Shown here: positions 52,018 through 61,824 of the stretch, one piece after another
Layout of the letters: every line of letters begins with the position of its first letter
Numbering within the stretch: the first letter of the stretch is position 1
From: Alkaliphilus pronyensis
GTDB lineage: Bacteria; Bacillota; Clostridia; Peptostreptococcales; Natronincolaceae
DNA: 64,000 nt
Direction: 5' to 3'
Assembly (NCBI RefSeq): GCF_009017275.1
Contig: NZ_WBZC01000010.1
Span: 124,001 to 188,000 of the forward strand
Notes under the pieces: generated by a model
Told to the model about the DNA's origin: nothing
Database searches by the model: none
What the model saw: only the letters and a program-made list of their open reading frames with translations
Made by a program: the position numbers and the translations under genes

Positions 52018-53724
52018 ATGCTATTAGAGCTGGAGGTTAAAAATTTTGCACTTATTGATAAATTACATCTTCAGTTTGAGAATGGATTGAACATACTAAC
52101 GGGTGAAACGGGGGCAGGTAAATCTATTATCATTGATGCTGTTAATATGGCAATAGGTGAAAGGGCAGACAGGGAATTTGTAAGAAGGGGAGAAAATAAA
52201 TCTACTATACAGGCAATTTTTAATACTGAAGACACCGATGGCTTTAGAGAATTATTTATATCCCAGGGTATTGAATGGGAAGATGATGGAAATATAATAG
52301 TTACTAGAGAAATATATGCAAATGGTAGAAGTATTGCTCGTGTTAATGGCACTATTGTAACACAGGGTTTTTTAAAAACCATCACTGAAAAATTAATTGA
52401 CATTCATGGTCAGCACCAACACCAATCCCTGTTGAATTCAAATCATCATATAGATATGCTAGATGCATATGGTGGAAAAGAAATAGAGGGAATACGAAGA
52501 GCTATAGAAGAAAAATATAAAAAGCTAACAAGTTTAAAAAATAGATTACAGAGTATTTGCGGAAATGAGATGGAAAGAGAAAGAAAAATAGATTTACTTA
52601 AATTTCAAGTTGAAGAGATTAACTCTGCAAACCTTAATGTAGATGAAGAAGAGAGGCTTTTAAAGGAAAGGAACCTGCTTGTAAATAGTGAAAAAATATT
52701 TAATACCTTAGCAAATACCTATGAAGGCTTATATGAGGGTAGTGGTTTTCCAGCTGTTACAGAAGTAATTTCTAAAAGTGTTATGCAGCTTAGTAATATT
52801 ATAGATGTTGATGAAAGGCTTAATTATTTTTTTCAATGCCTTGAAGAGGTTCAGTATAAGCTTGAAGATTTATCACGTGATATTAGGGATTACAGGGATA
52901 CCATAGAGTTTAACCCTCAAGCAATTGATGAAATAGAGGGTAGATTAGACTTAATAAATGGCTTGAAAAGAAAGTATGGCACATCTATAGCTCAAATACT
53001 TGAATATAAAAATAAAACTCAAGAGGAGCTAAATATCCTTATAAATAGTGAGGAAGAAATCAATACTATACAAGAAGAAATTAATAATATTAATAATGAG
53101 CTAGAAATCCTATCATTAAGCCTAAGTGAAAAGAGACAAAAGACTGCCTTGTTGTTAGAGGAGGGGCTAACAAATATTTTATCAGATCTTAACATGAAGA
53201 ATGTATCCTTTAAAGTTGATATTAATCAACTAACAGACACAAAGGGTAGCTTTAAATTTTCTAGCAAAGGTATAGACTCGGTGGAGTTTCTGATTTCTCC
53301 AAATTTAGGAGAACCAATGAAGCAATTATCAAAAATTGCATCAGGTGGAGAAATGTCCAGAATTATGCTGGCTCTTAAAAGGATTTTAGCAGATATTGAC
53401 AAGATAGGAACATTAGTGTTTGACGAAATTGACACAGGGATAAGTGGACATACAGCCCATATTGTCTCAGAAAAGCTTTATGAAATCTCAAAAACCCATC
53501 AGGTTATTTGTATCACCCACTTGCCACAAATTGCTGCAATGGGGAAGGCTCATTTCTTAATTAATAAAACAGAGGAAGAGGGTACAACTAAAACATTTGT
53601 TGAAAAATTAGATTATAATAGCAGAATAAAAGAGGTAGGCAGATTATTAGGAGGACAATTAACCGATATAACCCTAAAGCATGCTAAGGAAATGATAAAG
53701 CAAGGAAGCTTGAAAAGAATTTAA
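52018..53724 (+). CDS. recN: DNA repair protein RecN
   Basis: A 568-residue SMC-like ATPase for double-strand break repair. Walker A is GETGAGKS near residue 30, followed by a coiled-coil middle (150-360), the signature ASGGEMSRIMLALK, Walker B TLVFDEIDTGISG and the His motif CITHLPQIAAM. ATG 52018 is preferred to GTG 52003 because GAGGGGG at 52005-52011 is then correctly spaced. In Clostridia argR-recN-spoIVB-spo0A is a standard order. Confidence 0.95.
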   Translation: MLLELEVKNFALIDKLHLQFENGLNILTGETGAGKSIIIDAVNMAIGERADREFVRRGENKSTIQAIFNTEDTDGFRELFISQGIEWEDDGNIIVTREIYANGRSIARVNGTIVTQGFLKTITEKLIDIHGQHQHQSLLNSNHHIDMLDAYGGKEIEGIRRAIEEKYKKLTSLKNRLQSICGNEMERERKIDLLKFQVEEINSANLNVDEEERLLKERNLLVNSEKIFNTLANTYEGLYEGSGFPAVTEVISKSVMQLSNIIDVDERLNYFFQCLEEVQYKLEDLSRDIRDYRDTIEFNPQAIDEIEGRLDLINGLKRKYGTSIAQILEYKNKTQEELNILINSEEEINTIQEEINNINNELEILSLSLSEKRQKTALLLEEGLTNILSDLNMKNVSFKVDINQLTDTKGSFKFSSKGIDSVEFLISPNLGEPMKQLSKIASGGEMSRIMLALKRILADIDKIGTLVFDEIDTGISGHTAHIVSEKLYEISKTHQVICITHLPQIAAMGKAHFLINKTEEEGTTKTFVEKLDYNSRIKEVGRLLGGQLTDITLKHAKEMIKQGSLKRI

Positions 53725-53742
53725 AACTTTTCAAGCTTTTTA
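53707..53742 (+). terminator. Intrinsic terminator overlapping the recN 3' end
   Basis: AGCTTGAAAAG (53707-53717) pairs perfectly with CTTTTCAAGCT (53727-53737), followed by TTTT. The stem includes the last recN codons. Confidence 0.75.
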
Positions 53743-53866
53743 AAATATATCCAAAACAGGATAAAGCTGTTATCTTTATAATTATTTATATATAATAATC
53801 ACTCTACTAAAAAGCCAAATTAAAGTTAGCTTATATTTTTAATTGGCTCCAAAGGAGAGTGATAAA

Positions 53867-55162
53867 ATGAAGACTTATAGTAGGCTATTTAAAAGTGCTT
53901 TAGCCACTTTGCTAATAATATTTTTATTTTATGCTTTGGTATTCGAAATAAGAAATAATCTACCCACAGAATACAATATTCAAATAGGCGAGTCCCATAC
54001 AATAAATACTACATTTCCGTTTTTCTTATCCTTTGACGAAACAATAGCAGATATAGTTGAAATTAAAACCATAAATAATGAAGCCAGTAATTTTCTAAGC
54101 AATGAAATTCAGTTAAAATCATTAGAAAAAGGAACCAAAGAATTAAGATATAATATATTTGGATTAATTCCATATAAAACAGTTAGAGTAAATGTAGTAC
54201 CAAAAACCTATCTATACCCTGGAGGGCAATCCATAGGTGTCAGGCTTAATACAGAAGGAGTTTTAATAGTAGGTATTGCAGAAATTCAAGACAATATGGG
54301 TGTAAGGCATAATTTAGCAGAAGGTAATGGTATACGAATAGGCGACTCATTGATGGCAATAAATGGAGAGGCGGTTGAAAATAAGTACCACGTAATTGAG
54401 CTACTTCAAAATAGTAATGGAGAGGAAGTTAAGCTTACAATTAAAAGAGACGATAAATACTTTGATACTACAATTAAACCAGTAAAGTCAGTAGATGATG
54501 AAAAATATAAGCTAGGTTTTTGGGTAAGAGATAAAACTGCAGGTGTTGGAACATTAACTTTTTTTCATGAGGAAAGCAAAAAATTTGGTGCATTAGGTCA
54601 CGCAATAACTGATATTGAAACAGGAAAAATACTCTCAGTTAAGGATGGAGAAATAATAAAATCTAAAGTAGTATCAATACAGGAGGGTAAAAAAGGTAGA
54701 CCTGGTGAAATTCGAGGATTGTTTTACGAGCTTGATAAACCATTAGGAAAGCTGTATATAAACTCAATACACGGAATCTATGGTGAGTTAATTAATAATA
54801 TATCTAACAATGAATATTTAAAGCCCCTTGAAATAGCATATCAACATGAAATAACAGAGGGCCCAGCTTATATTTTAACTACATTAGATGATAATAAAGT
54901 TGAAAAGTATAGTATAGAAATTGTAAAAATAAATAATCAATCTAAAGCCAACACAAAGAGCATGATTATAAGAGTTACTGACCCTAAGCTGCTAGAAAAG
55001 ACAGGAGGAATAGTGCAAGGTATGAGTGGAAGTCCAATTATTCAGAAGGGTAAACTTGTGGGGGCTGTAACCCATGTTCTGATAAATGATCCTACAAGCG
55101 GATATGGTATTTTTATACAGTGGATGGTGGATGAATCGGGAATATTCGATAAATATCAATAA
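53867..55162 (+). CDS. spoIVB: SpoIVB peptidase (S55 family)
   Basis: A 431-residue serine protease made in the forespore that triggers pro-sigma-K processing through the SpoIVF complex. An N-terminal membrane helix (about 10-28) is followed by a PDZ domain (about 115-205: NGIRIGDSLMAINGEAV) and the S55 domain with LGHAITD (His near 245), RVTDPKLL (Asp) and GMSGSPI (Ser near 387). ATG 53867 is chosen for its AAAGGAGAG site. Its target pathway fits the pro-sequence on sigK in this window. Confidence 0.94.
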   Translation: MKTYSRLFKSALATLLIIFLFYALVFEIRNNLPTEYNIQIGESHTINTTFPFFLSFDETIADIVEIKTINNEASNFLSNEIQLKSLEKGTKELRYNIFGLIPYKTVRVNVVPKTYLYPGGQSIGVRLNTEGVLIVGIAEIQDNMGVRHNLAEGNGIRIGDSLMAINGEAVENKYHVIELLQNSNGEEVKLTIKRDDKYFDTTIKPVKSVDDEKYKLGFWVRDKTAGVGTLTFFHEESKKFGALGHAITDIETGKILSVKDGEIIKSKVVSIQEGKKGRPGEIRGLFYELDKPLGKLYINSIHGIYGELINNISNNEYLKPLEIAYQHEITEGPAYILTTLDDNKVEKYSIEIVKINNQSKANTKSMIIRVTDPKLLEKTGGIVQGMSGSPIIQKGKLVGAVTHVLINDPTSGYGIFIQWMVDESGIFDKYQ

Positions 55163-55244
55163 AAATTTCAAGTGAAAATGTAAAAATTAAATGAATTTAT
55201 AACAAATTTGATGAGCGAAAATATAATAATAATTTTTATACTGG

Positions 55245-55273
55245 GAAGGAATAACATTTCATTTGTCGAATTT
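55245..55273 (+). promoter_or_regulatory. Sigma-H promoter overlapping a Spo0A box, upstream of spo0A
   Basis: GAAGGAATA (55245-55253), 11 bases, then GTCGAATTT (55265-55273) fits the sigma-H consensus RnAGGAwWW-N11-12-RnnGAATww at every fixed position. TTTGTCGAA at 55262-55270 matches the Spo0A binding box and overlaps the -10 region. Both point to autoregulated, sigma-H dependent spo0A expression, as known in B. subtilis. Confidence 0.8.
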
Positions 55274-55323
55274 GTAAATTAATTCAACTATTCTTAATAA
55301 ATGTTGGTACAGGGGGGATACTT

Positions 55324-56121
55324 TTGAAAAATGATAGAATTAAGGTTTTAATTGCCGATGACAATGAAGATTTCTGTGATATTTTGAGTGAGTATTTAGA
55401 AAGACAGCAGGATATTGAAGTTGTTGGCATAGCTAAGGATGGTATTGAGGCTGTAGAATTAATACCAGAAACTTCGCCTGATATAGTGGTATTAGACATA
55501 ATTATGCCACATCTAGACGGGCTTGGTGTATTGGAACAATTGAATGAGAGCAAATTAGAGGTTTTTCCCAAAATTATTATTTTATCTGCTGTAGGGCAGG
55601 ATAAAATTACTCAAAGAGCTATTGGTTTAGGAGCAGATTATTATGTTATAAAGCCATTTGACTTTGAAGTGTTTATTGAAAGGATAAGACAGATGGTAAA
55701 GGGCTCTGGTTCTTCAGAAAGGAAGAGACCACAAAAACCTCTACAAAAAACACTTGTTAATAACAACAGAAGCTTAGAAGCAGACATAACTAATATAATA
55801 CATGAGATTGGCGTTCCTGCACATATAAAGGGGTATTTATATTTAAGGGAAGCTATAACAATGGTGGTTGAAAACATGGAATTACTAAGTGCTGTTACTA
55901 AAGAGCTCTATCCTAATATTGCAAAAAAATATAATACTACTGCCAGTAGAGTAGAAAGAGCTATACGACATGCAATAGAGGTAGCATGGAGTAGAGGAAA
56001 GGTAGATACAATAGATAATTTATTTGGCTACACCATTAATACCGATAAAGGTAAACCTACAAATTCTGAGTTTATTGCTATGGTGGCAGATAAATTAAGG
56101 CTAGAAAAGCAGGTGGGGTAA
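55324..56121 (+). CDS. spo0A: Sporulation master regulator Spo0A
   Basis: A 265-residue response regulator. The receiver domain has the acidic pair in IADDNED, phospho-acceptor Asp58 in VVLDIIMP and Lys in YVIKPFDF. The Spo0A-specific C-terminal DNA-binding domain has [42 protein letters not shown] (recognition helix) and [14 protein letters not shown]. The TTG start has AGGGGGGAT upstream. It decides entry into sporulation. Preceded by spoIVB as in most spore formers. Confidence 0.97.
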   Translation: MKNDRIKVLIADDNEDFCDILSEYLERQQDIEVVGIAKDGIEAVELIPETSPDIVVLDIIMPHLDGLGVLEQLNESKLEVFPKIIILSAVGQDKITQRAIGLGADYYVIKPFDFEVFIERIRQMVKGSGSSERKRPQKPLQKTLVNNNRSLEADITNIIHEIGVPAHIKGYLYLREAITMVVENMELLSAVTKELYPNIAKKYNTTASRVERAIRHAIEVAWSRGKVDTIDNLFGYTINTDKGKPTNSEFIAMVADKLRLEKQVG

Positions 56122-56134
56122 TAGGGAAGTTTCT

Positions 56135-56179
56135 AGGGTTGGTTTACATAATAATATTATGCAAATCAACCCTTTTTAA
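56135..56179. terminator. Bidirectional terminator between spo0A and recX
   Basis: AGGGTTGGTTTACATAATA and its near-perfect complement ending in CAACCCT form a long stem at 56135-56174, followed by TTTTT. It lies between convergent genes and can serve both. Confidence 0.85.
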
Positions 56180-56183
56180 TGAT

Positions 56184-57002
56184 TTAATAGTCATTTATAA
56201 TATCCTTTATTAAGTCTGATTTATAGCCCTTCCTAAATAATGCCTGTGCAACCTTGTTTTTTATTACATATGAATTGCTTTCCCTTTTACTGTATTGCTT
56301 AAAATATTTTTCAACTAATTTTTTTGCTTCCTCTATGCGAAGGCTTTCCATTTGGTCTAATTCTTCAATTACAACCTCATCCCTCTCAATAATAGAAATA
56401 GCTTTATCTATAGTATCCCATAAATAACCCTTCATTAATAATTTATTATAAAGCTTTTCTTTTATTTTGTTTACTGGAGTTTTAGTATTAAGTAAAAAAA
56501 ACCTCTTTCCTATATCTATTGCATTTTGTAGCTGCTGTTCAGCATCGTACTTATCTAATGCAATATCAGCTAGATTTTCATCTATACCCTTTTCCTTCAA
56601 ATTATGCTTTATTTTTTTAATACCGTTTAACTTATGCATGCTATTGTTCTTCACGTAGTTCTTTGCATAATCTTCATCATTTATGTAATTATAATACTCA
56701 AGCCTCTTTAAAGTCTCCAGTATTACGTTTTCTTCATAGCCTTTAGACATTAAATGTTTTATGGTTTCAGCCTTTGTACGTGGTTTTGTCGATAGATAGG
56801 TTAAAGCCATATTAAATGCAGCTTTAATATTACTGGTATAAATTATTTCCTTTAGCTTATCTTCATCAACCATTAAGCCTACCTTTAAGTTATGTAAAGC
56901 AACAATTTCTAAGCTACAGGAAAAGCAATACTCATTATTAATATAAATATTAAATTTATCTTTGTTTTGCCTCTGCTGTTGTACATCAGTTATTTTTTTC
57001 AT
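56184..57002 (-). CDS. recX: Regulatory protein RecX
   Basis: A 272-residue helical-repeat protein that modulates RecA filaments. Three-helix repeats are recognisable by AFNMALTYLSTKPRTKAETIKHL, LKRLEYYNYINDEDYAKNYV, GIKKIKHNLKEKGI and VAQALFRKGYKSDLIKDI. ATG 57002 is preferred to ATG 57011, because the AAAGGA site directly abuts the latter. It stands alone on the reverse strand; recA is not in the window. Confidence 0.9.
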   Translation of the reverse strand: MKKITDVQQQRQNKDKFNIYINNEYCFSCSLEIVALHNLKVGLMVDEDKLKEIIYTSNIKAAFNMALTYLSTKPRTKAETIKHLMSKGYEENVILETLKRLEYYNYINDEDYAKNYVKNNSMHKLNGIKKIKHNLKEKGIDENLADIALDKYDAEQQLQNAIDIGKRFFLLNTKTPVNKIKEKLYNKLLMKGYLWDTIDKAISIIERDEVVIEELDQMESLRIEEAKKLVEKYFKQYSKRESNSYVIKNKVAQALFRKGYKSDLIKDIINDY

Positions 57003-57166
57003 CTTACTCATCCTTTGGTTTTTTAATTAACTGTATTTTATATTATTTAGCCTTATATTAAAAGCCTTAATACAGGTAAATTTTAATATATTAAGTAATT
57101 AGGAATGTTTATCTATATATTACTAATACTATACTAAACAAAAAACTTAAAAATGGAGGTTAAAGG

Positions 57167-58288
57167 ATGTTCATAGGAGCACCTTTAAAAATTGATAAAA
57201 AAACTAAAAATCTCATTGGCAGGTTAAGCAATAACGATATTGCAATTATTAATCATAAGGATTTAGATGAAATAGCAGCCTTATCCTTAGTGAAAAAAAA
57301 AGTACAGGCTGTAATTAATTGTGAATCATTTATTAGTGGAAAATATCCTAATCTTGGACCTTCATTACTATTAAAGAGCAATATACTAATGTATGAAGTA
57401 AAGAGGGGTGATCTTTTTTCAATTCTTAAGGACGATTACTATGTAGAAATACGGGAAAAACAATTATTCTTTAAGGATAAAGCTGTAGCAGAGCTTGAGT
57501 TAATTGATGAAGATCAGATTAAAGCTGCTTTGATTGATGCAGAAAATAATTTAGATAATGAACTGGAAAGATTTATAGACAACACTCTACATTATGCAGA
57601 TAAAGAAAAAAAATTACTTCTAAAGGATACAGAGATTCCGAAAACTAGTATTTCAATTATGGGTAAGCATGCTTTGGTAGTAGTAAGAGGAAGGGACTAT
57701 AAAGAGGATTTAGAGACTATACTTCCATATATAAAACAGGAAAAGCCAGTAATTATAGGGGTAGACGGAGGTGGCGACGCACTGTTGGATTTTGGTATAG
57801 TACCTGACATCTTAATAGGAGATATGGATAGCGTAAGTGATATATGCTTAAAAAAAAGTAAAGAGGTATTTGTTCATGCTTACCCAAATGGTTACTCTCC
57901 AGGCATGGAAAGAGTAAAGGCTTTAGGCATAGAAGCAGTCTCATTTCCAGCTCCTGGCACCAGTGAAGATATAGCTATGCTTTTAGCCTATGAAAATGGT
58001 GCAGACCTAATTGTGGCGGTAGGAACTCATTCAAATATGGTGGATTTTTTAGAGAAGGGAAGGGCAGGCATGGCCAGTACACTACTGGTAAGAATGAAAA
58101 TAGGAACAAGATTAGTGGATGCAAAGGGAGTAAACCAACTATATCAAAACACTTTTAATGTAAAGCATATTTTATGGTTAGGGTTGGCATCAATTTTACC
58201 CATAGTTGTTATAGCTCTTGTGTCGAAGCCTATACAATATCTATTTAAAATAATTCATATGAGGCTAAGGCTTTTTTTAGGAGTATAA
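57167..58288 (+). CDS. steA: SteA-like cytokinetic ring protein (thiamin pyrophosphokinase-like domain)
   Basis: A 373-residue protein. The central domain (about residues 170-310) resembles thiamin pyrophosphokinase (VIIGVDGGGDALLDFGIVPDILIGDMDSVSD) but with altered surroundings, and a membrane helix lies near the C-terminus (ILWLGLASILPIVVIALV). This matches SteA of Corynebacterium, reported to act with SteB in cell separation and envelope assembly. AATGGAGGT precedes the ATG. steB follows after 18 bases. The role in Clostridia is inferred. Confidence 0.85.
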   Translation: MFIGAPLKIDKKTKNLIGRLSNNDIAIINHKDLDEIAALSLVKKKVQAVINCESFISGKYPNLGPSLLLKSNILMYEVKRGDLFSILKDDYYVEIREKQLFFKDKAVAELELIDEDQIKAALIDAENNLDNELERFIDNTLHYADKEKKLLLKDTEIPKTSISIMGKHALVVVRGRDYKEDLETILPYIKQEKPVIIGVDGGGDALLDFGIVPDILIGDMDSVSDICLKKSKEVFVHAYPNGYSPGMERVKALGIEAVSFPAPGTSEDIAMLLAYENGADLIVAVGTHSNMVDFLEKGRAGMASTLLVRMKIGTRLVDAKGVNQLYQNTFNVKHILWLGLASILPIVVIALVSKPIQYLFKIIHMRLRLFLGV

Positions 58289-58306
58289 GAGGAGGTGTGA
58301 CATTAT

Positions 58307-59206
58307 TTGATTAGCATGAGGTATTATATTGTAACAATAGCAGCTATTTTCATTGCATTAGGTACTGGCATTTTAATAGGTGTAAACTTAAATGAGTCAG
58401 ATTTTTATTTAAATCAACAGCAATTACTTTTAAATGACATAGAAAACAAGTTTAATCAGCTTCAGCAGGAAAGAGAGGATTATATCAATGAAATAGAGGG
58501 TCTACTGAATGAAAATCAAAAAAATAGTAGTCTTATTGATAGCTTATATGAAAAAATTGTTAATAAAAGATTAGAGGGCTATAATGTTGCAATTATTACA
58601 ACAAACCATAACTATTATTATGGTGAGATTAAAAAAGTACTTGAAAAGGCTGGTGCTAAAGTCCCCATTGAGATTAATTATAATAATAATATTTTTAATT
58701 ATGATGACGAAGCAGTGGCAAGACAATTTAGGGATTTCAGCATTTATGATAGCAAACAGCTAATAGATACTTTAAATAGTAGGGTTATAGATTTAATTAC
58801 CTTTGGTAATGAGGATGATCTACTTAAGCAACTTAAGGATATGAAAATTATAAACTACTCACTAGATTTAAGCATGGTTGCAAGTAATCCAATTCATTAT
58901 ATAGTGCTTGCTGGGGGAAGCATAAATAGCAACTATGAAAAATTCCAACAAATTGATTTAAGTCTTATCAATAGGTGTAAAAAGAATGTTATTCCAGTAG
59001 TAGGAGTAGAAGCCATAGATGTTAAGCATTCATACATTCCATATTATCAAGCTGAAGAAATATCCACCGTTGATAATGTAAACACTAAAATGGGAAAAAT
59101 CTCCTTGATATATGTTATCTCAGGCATTAACGGAAATTTTGGGGAAGGTGAGTTTTCTAAGGATTTTGTTCCAAATTTCATGAAGGAAAAGGAGGGTTTT
59201 AATTGA
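58307..59206 (+). CDS. steB: SteB-like protein (MctB/copper-transporter family annotation)
   Basis: A 299-residue protein with an N-terminal membrane helix (YYIVTIAAIFIALGTGILIG), a coiled coil (about 45-95) and a beta/alpha C-terminal domain outside the membrane. It matches the family often named copper transporter MctB after a mycobacterial protein and SteB in Corynebacterium; adjacency to steA favours the latter meaning. The TTG start has GAGGAGGTG upstream. It overlaps the next gene by 4 bases. Confidence 0.83.
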   Translation: MISMRYYIVTIAAIFIALGTGILIGVNLNESDFYLNQQQLLLNDIENKFNQLQQEREDYINEIEGLLNENQKNSSLIDSLYEKIVNKRLEGYNVAIITTNHNYYYGEIKKVLEKAGAKVPIEINYNNNIFNYDDEAVARQFRDFSIYDSKQLIDTLNSRVIDLITFGNEDDLLKQLKDMKIINYSLDLSMVASNPIHYIVLAGGSINSNYEKFQQIDLSLINRCKKNVIPVVGVEAIDVKHSYIPYYQAEEISTVDNVNTKMGKISLIYVISGINGNFGEGEFSKDFVPNFMKEKEGFN

Positions 59207-59892
59207 AACAGAATGTTACAGTATTGATTCCAGCCTTTAATGAAGGGAAAAATATTAGAGATACTCTAGTAGGTCTTAAAGGGGTAAAAGAAGTCAACCA
59301 AATATTAGTTATAGATGATGGGTCTACAGATAACACCTGCCAGATAGTAGAAGCATTTTCAGAGGTTACACTTTTAAAGCAAGGAAAGAACTTAGGTAAA
59401 GGGGCTGCATTAAAAAGAGGAATACTAGAAGCCCTAGATAAGGCAGATATAATAGTTTTTTTAGATGCTGACACTAAAAACACAAGTAATGAAATAAAAA
59501 AGCTAATTACACCAATAATAAATGAAATTACAGATGTGGCCATTGCAAAATTTCCACCCCCAAAAATAAAAGGGGGCTTTGGTTTTGTTAAGTCACTGGC
59601 AGAAACTGGAGTATATTTTCATACTGGCAAGACTTTAACAACCAGCTTGTCTGGACAAAGAGCATTCCACAGAGATGTTTTAAAAAACATAGCTATTGAT
59701 AGTAAAGGCTTTGGTGTTGAAATTGCCATGACTATTGATATATTAAAAAAGGGTTACCGTGTTTTAGAGGTGGAGGTTGCCATGAGCCATAGGGAAACCG
59801 ATAGAAGCGTTGAGGGCTTTATCCATAGAGGAAAGCAATTTATTGAGGTTTTTAAAGTAATTTACTTAAAAAAATTGCAGAGGATGAACTAA
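59203..59892 (+). CDS. Family 2 glycosyltransferase
   Basis: A 229-residue soluble GT2-type transferase: VTVLIPAFNEGKNI, VIDDGSTDNT, GKGAALKRGI and the DXD motif FLDADT. Similar enzymes transfer sugars to polyprenyl phosphate or glycerol-type acceptors. It starts at TTG overlapping the steB stop (TTGA) and is followed after 3 bases by an MraY-like gene, so the two probably act on one lipid-linked or wall glycan. The acceptor is unknown. Confidence 0.87.
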   Translation: MKQNVTVLIPAFNEGKNIRDTLVGLKGVKEVNQILVIDDGSTDNTCQIVEAFSEVTLLKQGKNLGKGAALKRGILEALDKADIIVFLDADTKNTSNEIKKLITPIINEITDVAIAKFPPPKIKGGFGFVKSLAETGVYFHTGKTLTTSLSGQRAFHRDVLKNIAIDSKGFGVEIAMTIDILKKGYRVLEVEVAMSHRETDRSVEGFIHRGKQFIEVFKVIYLKKLQRMN

Positions 59893-59895
59893 AAA

Positions 59896-60696
59896 GTGAT
59901 GCTATTAGTGTTAAGCTCCATATCAACATATATACTTATACCCTACGTTAATAGCCTACTAAAAAAAGCTAATGTATTAAGGCGTAATTATAATAATCAA
60001 TTAATACCAGTTGGTTTAGGAATAACACTTATACCTGTATTAATAATTAATTGTGGAATTCTATTAGCTTATAGGGAAATATCACAAAAGAATATATTAA
60101 TATTCATGACTGGTAATCTAACGATGGCCTTTATAGGTATAATTGATGACTTAATTGGCAATCGTGATACATTAGGCTTTAAAGGTCACATAGGTGCTTT
60201 ACTTAAAGGACAGCTAACAACTGGTGGACTTAAGGCAGTTATGGGAGGTTTAATGGCAGCTTTTATTAGTATAGCAATATCTAAAACAATAGGTCAGCTT
60301 TTCTACAACACAATAATAATTGCATTAACCACTAACCTAATAAATTTATTAGACCTAAGGCCAGGTAGAGGAGTTAAGGCTTTTTTTCTCATCTCATTAT
60401 TATTCCTTATGTTGGGACTTTCAAATGAGTCTAAGCTTTTTTTATACATAGTTCTTGGTTATACTTTAGTTTATTTTCCAATGGATTTAAAGGGCAAATC
60501 CATGATGGGGGATGTAGGCTCCAATACGCTAGGAATTAGCTTAGGAATAATAGCGGCTTTAAGCTTTTCAGATACTATAAAGCTTATAATTATCTTAATA
60601 TTAATAATAATACATTTAATTGCAGAAAAGTATTCTTTAACTAGAATTATCAAGAGAGTAAAAATATTTAATTATTTTGATGAGCTAGGTAGATAA
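59896..60696 (+). CDS. MraY/WecA-like glycosyl-phosphate transferase (GT4 superfamily)
   Basis: A 266-residue membrane protein with about nine hydrophobic segments. Conserved elements of the polyprenyl-phosphate N-acetylhexosamine-1-phosphate transferase family are seen: FIGIIDDLIGNRD (Asp-Asp), TNLINLLDLRPGRG (an NxxNxxDxxxG-like motif) and MGDVGSNTLG. It is shorter than MraY (about 320 residues). Start is GTG 59896 or ATG 59899. It likely primes a wall glycan or modifies a lipid carrier together with the GT2 enzyme. Confidence 0.82.
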   Translation: MMLLVLSSISTYILIPYVNSLLKKANVLRRNYNNQLIPVGLGITLIPVLIINCGILLAYREISQKNILIFMTGNLTMAFIGIIDDLIGNRDTLGFKGHIGALLKGQLTTGGLKAVMGGLMAAFISIAISKTIGQLFYNTIIIALTTNLINLLDLRPGRGVKAFFLISLLFLMLGLSNESKLFLYIVLGYTLVYFPMDLKGKSMMGDVGSNTLGISLGIIAALSFSDTIKLIIILILIIIHLIAEKYSLTRIIKRVKIFNYFDELGR

Positions 60697-60717
60697 AAAC
60701 AGCTAAGGGTGGTTTTT

Positions 60718-61812
60718 ATGATAGACAGCAAACAAGGGAAGATTATAGATATTATTGGTAAAAATGAAAAAGTTACTGAGGTTATTGTAGAAATAGCTAA
60801 TATAAGAGAAAAGGCTATTAATTATAATCTCTTTACAGGCAGACCTGAAATAGGAGATTATGTGATATTAAATACAACAGCAGTAGAATTAGGCTTAGGA
60901 ACAGGTGGCTACCATTTTATAATTGCAAATTTAAAAGGTAAGAACATAAAATCCAATTGTGAGGGACATATTATGAAGCTTAGATATACACCATTGCAGT
61001 TAAAGACAATGGCAGCAGAAGAGCAAAAGAGTCCTCACCACCAAGTATTTTTAGATTTTAAAACCCTTAATGGACTACCAGTTATCATTGGCTCCCTCCA
61101 CAGTATGCTAATGCCGATAGCAGCTACAATAAAATACCATAGGCCAGAGCTAAGGGTAACCTATATAATGACAGATACAGCAGCCCTACCAATAGACTTT
61201 AGTAAAACAGTAGCCCTATTAAAGGAAAAGTCACTAATAGATTATACTATTACTTTAGGAAATGCTTTTGGTGGAGATTTTGAATGCATTAATATATATA
61301 ATGGGTTAATAGCTGCTAAAGAAATAACAAAATGTGATATAGCTGTAATTACAATGGGACCAGGTATTGTTGGCACAGGAACCCCATATGGCTTTTCTGG
61401 TATAGATCAAGGAGCAAATATAGATGCAGTTAATACCTTAGGAGGTAGGGCAATAACCATACCTAGAATTAGCTTTGCAGACAAAAGACATAGACATAGA
61501 GGCATAAGCCATCATACCCTAACAGTGCTTGATAAAATAGCAAAAACAAAGTGTTATTTACCATTACCAATACTACCTAAAGCACAAGGCGAATATATTA
61601 AAAATCAAATAATTAACTTGAAAATAAACAAAAAACATTATATTGTAGAAATGAACACAGTTAACTTACCAAAAATATTAAAAAAATATAGCTTAAAGGT
61701 AAATTCTATGGGGAGAAGCTATTCTGATGATCCCTCTTTTTTTCAAGCTTGCTGCTGTGGTGCACAGCTTAGCTTAAGAGTTCTCCAAACTAATTTATGT
61801 AATAATAAATGA
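60718..61812 (+). CDS. DUF3866 family protein
   Basis: A 364-residue protein of unknown function, matching DUF3866: an N-terminal beta-rich part (IGDYVILNTTAVELGLGTGGYHFI) and a Rossmann-like middle with TMGPGIVGTGTPYGFSGI and DKRHRHRGISHHTL. No catalytic role is known to me. ATG 60718 is preferred to GTG 60709 because AAGGGTGG lies before it. In Clostridia this gene commonly sits between the steA-steB cluster and the Nudix gene. Confidence 0.8.
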   Translation: MIDSKQGKIIDIIGKNEKVTEVIVEIANIREKAINYNLFTGRPEIGDYVILNTTAVELGLGTGGYHFIIANLKGKNIKSNCEGHIMKLRYTPLQLKTMAAEEQKSPHHQVFLDFKTLNGLPVIIGSLHSMLMPIAATIKYHRPELRVTYIMTDTAALPIDFSKTVALLKEKSLIDYTITLGNAFGGDFECINIYNGLIAAKEITKCDIAVITMGPGIVGTGTPYGFSGIDQGANIDAVNTLGGRAITIPRISFADKRHRHRGISHHTLTVLDKIAKTKCYLPLPILPKAQGEYIKNQIINLKINKKHYIVEMNTVNLPKILKKYSLKVNSMGRSYSDDPSFFQACCCGAQLSLRVLQTNLCNNK

Positions 61813-61824
61813 GGAGGTTTAGTG

